NCBI GenBank assembly: GCA_046262935.1
Contig: JBHELT010000074.1
Span: 71,203-135,202, forward strand
Reading direction: 5' to 3'
DNA: 64,000 nucleotides
From: JBHELT01 sp046262935
GTDB taxonomy: Bacteria > Actinomycetota > CADDZG01 > JAHWKV01
This document shows positions 6,918 to 13,934 of this stretch, in pieces. Made by a program: the position numbers and the translations under genes. The notes under the pieces were generated by a model, which saw nothing but the letters and a program-made list of their open reading frames with translations, was not told where the DNA came from and ran no database searches. Position 1 is the stretch's first letter, and each line of letters opens with the position of its first letter.

Positions 6918-8143
6918 AGCAATCTCAACTCCTCTTCGAAGACTTGTAGATCTGCAACAATCTCGATCGGACGTCGAAGCCGATCTTCGAGGACATCGGC
7001 CGTCTTGAGGCCCATGCCGGTTATCAAGGCCACGACCGATCCGCCGCTTGCGAACCGACCCTGCTCGGCCAACCTCTTCAGTGACGCGATGGTGACACCA
7101 CCAGCGGTCTCGGTGAAGATACCTTCGGTCTCGGCCAGTAGTTTGATCCCCTCGACGATCTCATGGTCTGAGACCGCGGCCGCCCAGCCCTGGCTTTCGT
7201 TCACTGCCCCCACCGCGTAATCACCGTCGGCGGGGTTACCGATGGCAAGTGACTTGGCGATGGTTTCGGGCTTAACCGGCCGTACATGTTTGGCCCCCGA
7301 AAGAACCGCCGATGCGACAGGCGAGCACCCGTCGGCCTGCGCGGCATAGAACCTGGTGTGCGGAACATCGATCAGTGCGACTTGGTGGAACTGCTCGAAC
7401 GACTTCTTCACCTTAGTCAAAAGAGAGCCAGAAGCAACGGGAACAACAACATGATCGGGAGCCTTCCAACCGAGTTGCTCGGCGATCTCGAACCCGATGG
7501 TCTTTGATCCTTCCGAATAGAAGGGGCGAAGATTAACGTTTACGAATGCCCAATCGCTGTTCTGGGCAATCTCGGAGCACAGACGATTGACATCGTCGTA
7601 GTTGCCTTTCACAGAGATGACATGGCCCCCATAAACCGCGGTGGTCAAGACCTTCGCATTCTCCAGATCGTGGGGGATGAACACGTAAGAGGTGAATCCG
7701 GCCTTAGCGGCATGCGCGGCAACCGCGTTGGCCAGGTTCCCGGTCGACGCGCACGCAACGGTGTCGAATCCCATCGACTTGGCGACGCTCAACGCGACGC
7801 TTACCACGCGGTCTTTGAATGAGTGCGTTGGGTTGGCAGTGTCGTTCTTGAGGTAAAGCTCTTCGATCCCAAGGGCTCTCGCAAGACGATCGGATCTAAC
7901 CAACGGAGTGAAACCGGCGCCGATATCGATGCGTTCGGCATCGTCGGCCACCGGCAGCAACCCGATGTATCGCCAAAGAGAGCGCGGGCCTGCTTCTATC
8001 GAGGCCCTGCTTATCGTTTCGCGAACCCGAGTCAGGTCATAGGTCGGCTCCAAAGGAGCGAAACAGAACTCGCAGACATAGATCGCAGACACGTCGTATG
8101 CGCGGCCGCACTCTTTACAGGTGAGCGATATCACGTGACCCAC
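6914..8143 (-). CDS. thrC: Threonine synthase family PLP enzyme
   Basis: A 409-residue fold-type II PLP enzyme that acts on O-phospho-L-homoserine in its family. A zinc ribbon (CKECG ... CEFC) occupies the first 30 residues, and the PLP lysine is in NPTHSFKDRV. The GTG at 8143 is chosen because GGAGG lies 5 bases upstream; longer starts run into the riboswitch. The transcript begins with a SAM-I riboswitch and continues into a sulfur carrier gene, an arrangement better suited to homocysteine than threonine synthesis. Whether it is the cell's true threonine synthase is open. Confidence 0.9.
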   Translation of the reverse strand: MGHVISLTCKECGRAYDVSAIYVCEFCFAPLEPTYDLTRVRETISRASIEAGPRSLWRYIGLLPVADDAERIDIGAGFTPLVRSDRLARALGIEELYLKNDTANPTHSFKDRVVSVALSVAKSMGFDTVACASTGNLANAVAAHAAKAGFTSYVFIPHDLENAKVLTTAVYGGHVISVKGNYDDVNRLCSEIAQNSDWAFVNVNLRPFYSEGSKTIGFEIAEQLGWKAPDHVVVPVASGSLLTKVKKSFEQFHQVALIDVPHTRFYAAQADGCSPVASAVLSGAKHVRPVKPETIAKSLAIGNPADGDYAVGAVNESQGWAAAVSDHEIVEGIKLLAETEGIFTETAGGVTIASLKRLAEQGRFASGGSVVALITGMGLKTADVLEDRLRRPIEIVADLQVFEEELRLL

Positions 8144-8197
8144 GAAAACCTCCGTACCGAAACGTCGGGTGGGCCAGCAGGCGCTGCGAGTTTCCTG

Positions 8198-8297
8198 CTC
8201 ATCTCTCCCGGTTACCCGGGTGGGACTTGGCACTTTCCGGTTTGAACCGGGGCTGCCGAGGCGTCAACGGGCCCATCCCTCTGCCTCTCTTGATGAG
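8198..8297 (-). promoter_or_regulatory. SAM-I riboswitch (S-box)
   Basis: On the minus strand the leader shows the S-box core in order: P1 arm CTCATC, AAGAGAGG, GAGGGATGGGCCC, GCCTCGGCAACC, a P3 hairpin (CCGG-TTCAAA-CCGG), AAAGTGCCAA, a P4 hairpin (CCCGG-GTAA-CCGGG) and the closing P1 arm GATGAG. P1 pairs 8292-8297 with 8198-8203. No U-tract terminator follows, so control of the ribosome site (8148-8156) is more likely than attenuation. Confidence 0.9.
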
Positions 8298-8303
8298 GCG
8301 CTC

Positions 8304-8332
8304 AACATCCCATTGGTTAGCGGTCATGTCAA
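8304..8332 (-). promoter_or_regulatory. Promoter of the SAM riboswitch–thrC–moaD transcript
   Basis: A consensus -35 TTGACA (8327-8332) and a weaker -10 GATGTT (8304-8309) are 17 bases apart on the minus strand. The predicted transcript start falls at the first base of riboswitch P1. Confidence 0.65.
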
Positions 8333-8345
8333 ACGCCGGTCGAGA

Positions 8346-8648
8346 TCAGGCGTTGGAGCCCGGTTTTCGTGCCGAACGGCCCCTCTGGCCGGTGGTTGGC
8401 GCCGGCTCGTCGGTCGGGTCATCGTCACTGAGATCTGAACTCGATCCGGCTGCAAGTGTGGTCGGCTGTTTAGCAGGATCGGCTTCGGACAAAGCTCGGT
8501 CGAACTTCACGACCGCCGGCGCGGACAAGATCACCGCCGTCAATGCAAGCAGCGGCGCCGACATCGTGTCGCGTATGAGCCAAACGAACGCTGCCGCGAT
8601 CAAGGCAAGTCCTACAGCCATCAGGATCGAACGCCGTCGCTGAGTCAT
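8346..8648 (-). CDS. Small two-helix membrane protein, function unknown
   Basis: About 100 residues with a basic N-terminus (MTQRRR), two hydrophobic segments (about 8-28 and 32-48) and a long acidic/Thr-rich soluble tail. I do not recognise the family. The ATG at 8648 is preferred to one at 8678 because the extra residues look non-coding. It ends 14 bases before the promoter of the thrC riboswitch transcript. Confidence 0.6.
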   Translation of the reverse strand: MTQRRRSILMAVGLALIAAAFVWLIRDTMSAPLLALTAVILSAPAVVKFDRALSEADPAKQPTTLAAGSSSDLSDDDPTDEPAPTTGQRGRSARKPGSNA

Positions 8649-8768
8649 CGAACAAGCATCCCCCAGATGTTGCCGCATGGCTAATTCTGACTATGGGAAA
8701 TGACCCTCATGCTGACTGTGGTGCCGAGGCGTTTGAGCCGATAGTTAGGCAAAGGCAGGAGGCAAGAG

Positions 8769-9206
8769 ATGGCGCATAGCATCTTGGTAGTGGACGACGA
8801 ACCCGATGTGATCTTGCTGTGCCGCGTGAACCTGGAGTTCGAAGGCTACGAGGTACGCGAAGCCCACGATGGTGCCGAGGCCCTGCAACTGATGGCCCAG
8901 GAACCACCAGATCTGGTGCTGCTCGACGTGATGATGCCGGCAATGGATGGCTGGCAGGTCCTTGCCACCATGAACTCATCTCCAGACACCACCGGGATAC
9001 CGGTTGTGATGCTCACTGCGAAAGCACAAGACCGCGATCAGATCCGAGGACTTAGCAGCGGTGCTATCGATTACGTGACGAAGCCGTTCAATCCGGTTGC
9101 CTTGCTAAGAACCGTAAAAGACGCTCTCGAAGTGCGTTCGCCCGCCGACCTGCAGCGCAAACGCAGGCAGATGCTCGACAAACTGGAGTTGATGCAGAAC
9201 CTTTGA
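8769..9206 (+). CDS. Single-domain response regulator (REC)
   Basis: A 145-residue receiver: VVDDEPD acidic pocket, phospho-acceptor Asp in LVLLDVMMP, Thr in MLTAKA and Lys in TKPFNP. It ends in a short charged helix (LQRKRRQMLDKLELMQNL) instead of an output domain. GGAGG lies 8 bases before the ATG. No kinase is adjacent, so it probably works through protein contact or an orphan kinase. It is a likely paralogue of the regulator at 5156-5608. Confidence 0.92.
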   Translation: MAHSILVVDDEPDVILLCRVNLEFEGYEVREAHDGAEALQLMAQEPPDLVLLDVMMPAMDGWQVLATMNSSPDTTGIPVVMLTAKAQDRDQIRGLSSGAIDYVTKPFNPVALLRTVKDALEVRSPADLQRKRRQMLDKLELMQNL

Positions 9207-9208
9207 TC

Positions 9209-9370
9209 TCAGGGGTTTCGCAGCTTCTAGCGCACGGGGGCTTAACCGAACGGTAGCTGCTGCACCCCCGAACCCCCGGTTCTACTTCAGGGGTGTCGCA
9301 GCTTCTAGCGCACGGGGGCTTAACCGAACGGTAGCTGCTACACCCCCGAACCCCCGGTTGATCTCAGGGG
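9209..9370. repeat. Tandem 77-78-bp repeat (two units plus a stub)
   Basis: Unit 1 spans 9209-9286 and unit 2 9287-9363, nearly identical; TCAGGGG at 9364-9370 starts a third. Each unit holds CGGGGG / ACCCCCG inverted arms that could form a hairpin. A diverged copy lies inverted at 53358-53430. The array fills the gap before otsA and could form its 5' leader. Confidence 0.92.
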
Positions 9371-9382
9371 TAGGCTTGGGAT

Positions 9383-10897
9383 GTGCAAAACGACTTGGAT
9401 CGCGAACGCGGCGATCGCTACGACCTCTCCGACGTCCTGCACGGTCGCTCGTTGGTCATCGCATCAAACCGAGGCCCGATCGTCTACGAGAAGACCGACA
9501 ACGGTGAACTAGTTCCGCGCAGGGGAGCCGGTGGTCTTGTCACCGCTCTTACCCACGTCATGCGACAGGCATCTGGTCTTTGGGTCGCAAGTGCGATGGG
9601 GACCGGTGATCGCGAGATGGTCAAGCGTCAACACGATGAGCATCTCGAAGCACCGTTCGACGACGACAGGCTCCACCTGAGGTACCTCACGTTCGACCGT
9701 GACGTTTTCGAACGTTATTACAATCGCATCTCTAATTCCGTCTTCTGGTTCTTGCAGCACAACATGTGGAACCTGCCCATGCACCCGAGGTTCACAGCTG
9801 CAACACGGGAAGCGTGGATGAGTTACCACGCGGTCAACCAGCGCTTCGCCGAAGCTCTGGCTGAGGAGATCGCCGGAACCGAAAAGACTGCTCCGGTCAT
9901 GCTGCACGACTATCACCTGATGCTGGTTGCCCGCTATCTGCGCAAGTTGGTACCAGATGCCTTCAGTTACCACTTCACGCACAGCCCTTGGAGTCAACCG
10001 GACATGTGGCGTGTGCTGCCTGGGCGCATGGCCGAAGACACGCTCGAAGGGATGCTTGCCAATGATCTTCTGGGATTTCAATCAGCCCGGTGGGCGCGCA
10101 ACTTCATCCAATGCTGCGAAGACATACTGAGCGCCGAGGTCGATCATAACGAAGGACTCGTTCGGTACATGGGGACCGAAACGACCGTGAGGCACTACCC
10201 CATCTCGATAGAAGTGGAGTCGGTGAGGAAACTTGCACACTCCGACGAGGCGGCGCGCCATCTCGCTTGGCTTGACCGCATGCTCGACGGACGTCGGCTG
10301 ATCTTAAGGATCGACCGCCTTGAACTATCGAAGAACATCGTGAGAGGTTTTCGGGCGTACGAAGAGATGCTCAAGGCCAATCCGCAGTGGATAGGCAAGG
10401 TCGTTCATCTGGCTCTGGTCTATCCCTCCCGAAGGGCATTGTCGGAGTATCGAACCTACGAAGCCGAGGTTCTCGAGGTCCATGATCGGATCAACGAAGA
10501 GTTGGGAACAGACGATTGGCAGCCGATCGTTCTGATCAACGAAGACAACTACATCAGGGCTCTTGCATGCAGTCGCAGGTACGACGTCCTGATCGTCAAC
10601 CCGATCGCCGACGGGATGAATCTGGTTGCGAAGGAAGGACCGGCCGTTAATGAGGTGGACGGCGTCTTGATCCTTTCGACGAACGCGGGGGCATGGTTCG
10701 AACTAGGGCACGGTGCGATCGGCGTCAATCCATACGATGTGGCCGAGATGGCCGAAGCCATGCATACAGCCCTATCGATGGATGCATCCGAAAGAGCTGA
10801 CCTCGGTTCGTTCCTACGCCAGGTGATCGAAAAGAACACGCCCAGCAAATGGGTTTGGTATCAACTAAACGACATCAGGCGACTTCACGAGGCCTGA
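9383..10897 (+). CDS. otsA: Trehalose-6-phosphate synthase (GT20)
   Basis: A 504-residue family-20 glycosyltransferase that joins UDP- or other NDP-glucose to glucose-6-phosphate, giving trehalose-6-phosphate, in stress protection. Visible motifs are RRGAGGLVTAL (donor loop), HDYHLML, HSPWSQPDMW, LSKNIVRGF and DGMNLVAKE in the sugar-nucleotide site. The start is GTG at 9383, soon after the tandem repeat, with a G-rich but weak ribosome site. The 3' end overlaps the convergent phosphatase gene by 13 bases, which could allow antisense effects. Confidence 0.92.
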   Translation: MQNDLDRERGDRYDLSDVLHGRSLVIASNRGPIVYEKTDNGELVPRRGAGGLVTALTHVMRQASGLWVASAMGTGDREMVKRQHDEHLEAPFDDDRLHLRYLTFDRDVFERYYNRISNSVFWFLQHNMWNLPMHPRFTAATREAWMSYHAVNQRFAEALAEEIAGTEKTAPVMLHDYHLMLVARYLRKLVPDAFSYHFTHSPWSQPDMWRVLPGRMAEDTLEGMLANDLLGFQSARWARNFIQCCEDILSAEVDHNEGLVRYMGTETTVRHYPISIEVESVRKLAHSDEAARHLAWLDRMLDGRRLILRIDRLELSKNIVRGFRAYEEMLKANPQWIGKVVHLALVYPSRRALSEYRTYEAEVLEVHDRINEELGTDDWQPIVLINEDNYIRALACSRRYDVLIVNPIADGMNLVAKEGPAVNEVDGVLILSTNAGAWFELGHGAIGVNPYDVAEMAEAMHTALSMDASERADLGSFLRQVIEKNTPSKWVWYQLNDIRRLHEA

Positions 10898-11676
10898 GGC
10901 TCGATGAGTCTTCGCAGCTGACCGAGGAGGTCGGCCGGGGAACCAACGATCAGATCGCAGTGCTGTCTTAGTCCTTGTGGTTCCTCGGTTGACGAAACAC
11001 CGATGCAGCAAGACTCCAGACCCGTGTGAAGAGCCAGGTCTTTCATCACTTCAACATCCGATGAATCGTCGCCTGCAAACAGGACCCGGCGAACCTGCCA
11101 AGCGATGATCATGCCGCGCGCTGCCGAAGACTTCGAAACATCTCTGGGCCGAAGTTCCACCACCATCCGGCCCCTGGTCGCCTTGAAACCTCTCCTCTCC
11201 GCCGCAACCTGAGCCCACCGCAAGATGGCATCGCCTGCTTCCGATCGATTTGAGGCATTGCGATGATGGACCGAAACTGCGAGATTCTTGAATTCGACTT
11301 CACAACCGTCGATGCCCTCGGATGCGAGCATCGCCTCGGCATCGCGGGCCAAACGGGAAGCCATCCCTCTCAAACGATCGGCGTCTGGGTGTTGCATCAA
11401 ACTCCCCTCGCCGATCCACTCCCCCCCATACAAGCCGTGATAGTCAACACCGACGACTCCCGCTAGCGCAGCCACCTCCTCGGCACGCCGTCCGCTCAGC
11501 ACCGCCACATGAGCGAAGCTCGATACGAGGGCGGTGAGCACCTCGGTCGCGCCTTGAGCAGGCCTTGCCTCGGCGGGAGCCGAAACGATCTCTGACAAGG
11601 TGCCATCGAAGTCAAGGATGAATCCCGAGCCCGATGGGTCGGCGATAGCTGAGGTCACGAAGCTGTCGAAGTCCAT
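10885..11676 (-). CDS. otsB: Trehalose-6-phosphate phosphatase (HAD family)
   Basis: A 263-residue HAD phosphatase that removes phosphate from trehalose-6-phosphate, completing the pathway begun by the convergent otsA. The nucleophile motif is ILDFDGTLSEI (about 21-31), with LSGRR as motif II and GDDSSDVEV as motif IV. The ATG at 11676 is chosen because it gives the usual length and puts the DxD motif near the start; the longer frame upstream is anti-sense to the next gene. No ribosome site precedes the ATG, so translation may be leaderless. Confidence 0.9.
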   Translation of the reverse strand: MDFDSFVTSAIADPSGSGFILDFDGTLSEIVSAPAEARPAQGATEVLTALVSSFAHVAVLSGRRAEEVAALAGVVGVDYHGLYGGEWIGEGSLMQHPDADRLRGMASRLARDAEAMLASEGIDGCEVEFKNLAVSVHHRNASNRSEAGDAILRWAQVAAERRGFKATRGRMVVELRPRDVSKSSAARGMIIAWQVRRVLFAGDDSSDVEVMKDLALHTGLESCCIGVSSTEEPQGLRQHCDLIVGSPADLLGQLRRLIEPQAS

Positions 11677-11705
11677 GCGCGCACGATATCGCTGTTCACA
11701 TCGCG

Positions 11706-11711
11706 TAAACT
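11706..11711 (+). promoter_or_regulatory. Putative -10 box for a leaderless transcript
   Basis: TAAACT lies seven bases before the GTG at 11719, the spacing expected if transcription starts at the start codon. No ribosome site is present. Confidence 0.4.
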
Positions 11712-11718
11712 GCTCTGA

Positions 11719-11928
11719 GTGTCGACACCTGAACCAGATCTCATCGCGCTGGCACGTGAAGAGGCAAAGGCCATCATCGAAGAAGCCCGCGAACAGGCGC
11801 GGGTTCTTGCACAAGCAACCCAAGGCAGCGATCGACAAGCCCGCAGCAAAGAACTTATCGGCGCCCTGGAAGAGTCCATAGCTCGGTTGAGCGAGATAGT
11901 GGAAGAGATCCGCCAGCAACTTGCATAA
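11719..11928 (+). CDS. Small coiled-coil protein
   Basis: A 69-residue, highly charged helical protein with heptad-like spacing (AREEAKAIIEEAREQARVL and ALEESIARLSEIVEEI). It resembles coiled-coil parts of ATP synthase b subunits and DivIVA-like proteins but is too short to assign. It overlaps the next lipoprotein gene by 8 bases, so they are probably coupled. Confidence 0.65.
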   Translation: MSTPEPDLIALAREEAKAIIEEAREQARVLAQATQGSDRQARSKELIGALEESIARLSEIVEEIRQQLA

Positions 11929-12703
11929 GCGGATATGCCTTATAGCCCTCGGGCTCGCCTTCGGATGTTCAAGCAATTCCATCGCCCTTAAGTACGCGTT
12001 TCCCGTCGGCCGTACGGATACTTATTCGTGGACGATCGAAGCGATAACCGATAAGAACACGTCCTCAGAAGTGACGCACGAAGTGTTCATGGCATCGGGG
12101 TTCCTAACGGAGACGATCCTACGTGCCACTTCCAAAGGCAGGATGATCGTTCGACTTGATATGCGAACCTCTAGGGCTACCCTCGACGGTGAGCCAAGAA
12201 CCTTGCACAGCCGGGCCGAGATCGAGATCGACCGCGATGGACGTGCAATCCGCGTAATGGAAGCCGAGGGAACCGACTCTTTCGTAGATGCGCAGGGTCT
12301 GCTTGCAGCGTTAGACCCACAACTTCCACCGTCTCGCGTGAAGATAGGCCAAGGATGGAACTCCCCAGTGCGCTCGCGCACCAACTCATCGGCTGTGACT
12401 CTGGACGGAAAAGGCAAACTCGAAGGGTTCGACCTTCGCCAACACAAGCGGCTCGCCTTGATCGCGTACCGCCGGCACGGCACAGCCCAAGGGATTCAAA
12501 GAGTTGGCAACATCGACCTGGAGTTGAAAGGAACATCGACCGAGAAGATGACAACCTCTTTCGCTATCGATGACGGCTCCATCTTCGACAGCATCCAAGA
12601 TAGCGAGACGACGTTCGATGTTGGATCGCCGAGCGGAGGTCCAGGGTCCAAGAAAGCAACGATCGTGGTGCGCATCTCTACGAAGCTCAAAAGGATGCCG
12701 TAA
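11921..12703 (+). CDS. Putative lipoprotein, function unknown
   Basis: A 260-residue exported protein with a short basic start, hydrophobic core and lipobox AFGC (Cys at about residue 16). The body is beta-rich and hydrophilic with no family I recognise. It starts at a TTG inside the end of the coiled-coil gene. Convergent with the LytR_C gene, which ends seven bases away. Confidence 0.7.
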   Translation: MHKRICLIALGLAFGCSSNSIALKYAFPVGRTDTYSWTIEAITDKNTSSEVTHEVFMASGFLTETILRATSKGRMIVRLDMRTSRATLDGEPRTLHSRAEIEIDRDGRAIRVMEAEGTDSFVDAQGLLAALDPQLPPSRVKIGQGWNSPVRSRTNSSAVTLDGKGKLEGFDLRQHKRLALIAYRRHGTAQGIQRVGNIDLELKGTSTEKMTTSFAIDDGSIFDSIQDSETTFDVGSPSGGPGSKKATIVVRISTKLKRMP

Positions 12704-12709
12704 AGCAGA

Positions 12710-13246
12710 TCAGGGCTTGTAATCCACCCCAACTACAACGGTTACCGGTATGGACTTGTCGAGGTTCGAAACCGCCGGAAGGATCGTCGAGGAATGGACC
12801 AACTTTGCAGCTGCTCTGGCCATATCCTGAAAACCCGGCTGAAAGAACACGGTTGTCTTGTTGTACTTCTTCGAGGCGTTCGCCGTGGTGACAACCTGGA
12901 AGCCAGCGCCCTGTAGAACATCGCGCGCTTTCAAGGCAAGACCGGGCGTGCCCGACCCATTGAGCAACTGGAGCCGGCCACTCGCCTGAGGGCTCTGCTC
13001 CACGACTGGCGATGGTGAGGGTGTTGGTTCAGCAGTCGCGACAACCGATGCCAACGGCGAAGGCAACGACGAGGGCCTATGTGTTGCGCTGGCCCCCGCT
13101 ACCGGACTTTGGTGCCCCGCCCGAGCCAAGCGGTAAAAGCCGAAGCCCGCGATTAGGGGAAGCAACGCGAGCGCCATGATCCGACCGAACCAAATGAGTA
13201 TCGACTGCCAGTAGAAGGATCTGTCTTGTACTGAGTGCTTTCCCAC
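12710..13246 (-). CDS. LytR_C domain membrane protein (VirR-like)
   Basis: A 178-residue protein with one N-terminal membrane segment (about 17-40), a Pro/Ser/Thr-rich linker (45-90) and a C-terminal LytR_C domain starting at LQLLNGSGTPGLA. The domain is extracytoplasmic and linked to the cell envelope. In Mycobacterium the same pair, a DUF3263 gene followed by a LytR_C gene, is Rv0430-Rv0431 (VirR). Its GTG start shares a base with the DUF3263 stop (TAGTG), showing tight coupling. Confidence 0.85.
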   Translation of the reverse strand: MGKHSVQDRSFYWQSILIWFGRIMALALLPLIAGFGFYRLARAGHQSPVAGASATHRPSSLPSPLASVVATAEPTPSPSPVVEQSPQASGRLQLLNGSGTPGLALKARDVLQGAGFQVVTTANASKKYNKTTVFFQPGFQDMARAAAKLVHSSTILPAVSNLDKSIPVTVVVGVDYKP

Positions 13247-13527
13247 TATGCGTTGTCGGAAAGCCTGATGCCCAGTCTGCGCGCCATCCGCTGGCGCTGG
13301 CGGAATGCACGCAGCCTTTGAAGCCGCTTGACCAAGATTGGGTCGTAAGTGAGGGCGTTAGGCATGTCGATGATCTCGTTCAACAGTTGGTAGTAACGCG
13401 TCGCGGACAGTTCGAATTGCTCTCTGATGGCGCGTTCTTTGGCTCCGGCGTATTTCCACCAGTACCGTTCGAATTCCAGGATCTTGCGTTCACGGTCGCC
13501 GAAGATCTGCGGCGATTCTTCAACCAC
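13246..13527 (-). CDS. DUF3263 protein
   Basis: A 93-residue basic helical protein. FERYWWKYAGAKE and FELSATRYYQLLNEIID are the DUF3263 signature, and the C-terminus is Arg-rich, suggesting nucleic-acid binding (inference). The GTG at 13527 is preferred to a TTG at 13569 because an AAGGAGG site lies 5 bases upstream of it. A perfect 24-bp palindrome lies just upstream of that site, a likely operator for this gene and the LytR_C gene. Confidence 0.85.
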   Translation of the reverse strand: MVEESPQIFGDRERKILEFERYWWKYAGAKERAIREQFELSATRYYQLLNEIIDMPNALTYDPILVKRLQRLRAFRQRQRMARRLGIRLSDNA

Positions 13528-13545
13528 GCGACCCTCCTTAGGAGT

Positions 13546-13569
13546 TTGAATCACATCGATGTGATTCAA
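13546..13569. promoter_or_regulatory. Perfect 24-bp palindrome, candidate operator
   Basis: TTGAATCACATC and its exact reverse complement GATGTGATTCAA abut without a spacer. The site ends about eight bases upstream of the DUF3263 ribosome site, where a bound dimer would block transcription. The arms are TCACA/TGTGA, the reverse of the CRP arrangement. Confidence 0.7.
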
Positions 13570-13655
13570 CCTTAAGCATGGTCCGCGAAGATTGCAAGGA
13601 CCGGCGATCGAGCTTGGCCCTTGTGACGACGAGCGATGGGGGGCTTAGTTGGAGC

Positions 13656-13835
13656 CTATTGGACGACCTGCAACTTGAGCATCTGCAGTTCTGCGAGCGC
13701 ATACCGTTTGGGGCAATGAGGACACGGAAAAAAATCGGATCTGCGCCTCAACCAACGGCGCTCCGCTTCTAGCGTGATCACATATCCGTCCCCAACCTCG
13801 CCTAAGATGAGGCACCCACAGGCGCACCAGGTCAT
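13656..13835 (-). CDS. Small zinc-ribbon-like protein
   Basis: A 59-residue protein with CACGC near the N-terminus and CPHCPKRYALAE near the middle, so four or five cysteines placed as in a zinc ribbon. The ATG at 13835 is chosen because a GGAGGG site lies 6 bases upstream; earlier ATGs lie on top of that site. No family recognised. Confidence 0.6.
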   Translation of the reverse strand: MTWCACGCLILGEVGDGYVITLEAERRWLRRRSDFFPCPHCPKRYALAELQMLKLQVVQ

Positions 13836-13934
13836 CAACATCCCTCCACCAATCATTTCGGTTTCAAGGTGCTTGCTCTGAATGACACCAAATGACTAAA
13901 TCCTGGGCCGCTGAATCGGGGAGGTCCGATGGCC

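Noticed and set aside
9209..9370. Possible CRISPR array
   Set aside because: Only two units, directly joined with no unique spacers, and no cas genes in the window.
11677..11982. N-terminal extension of OtsB
   Set aside because: The added residues are antisense to the coiled-coil gene and unlike the family; ATG 11676 gives the usual length.
13546..13569. CRP site
   Set aside because: The arms are TCACA...TGTGA, the reverse of the CRP order (TGTGA...TCACA), and have no 6-base spacer.
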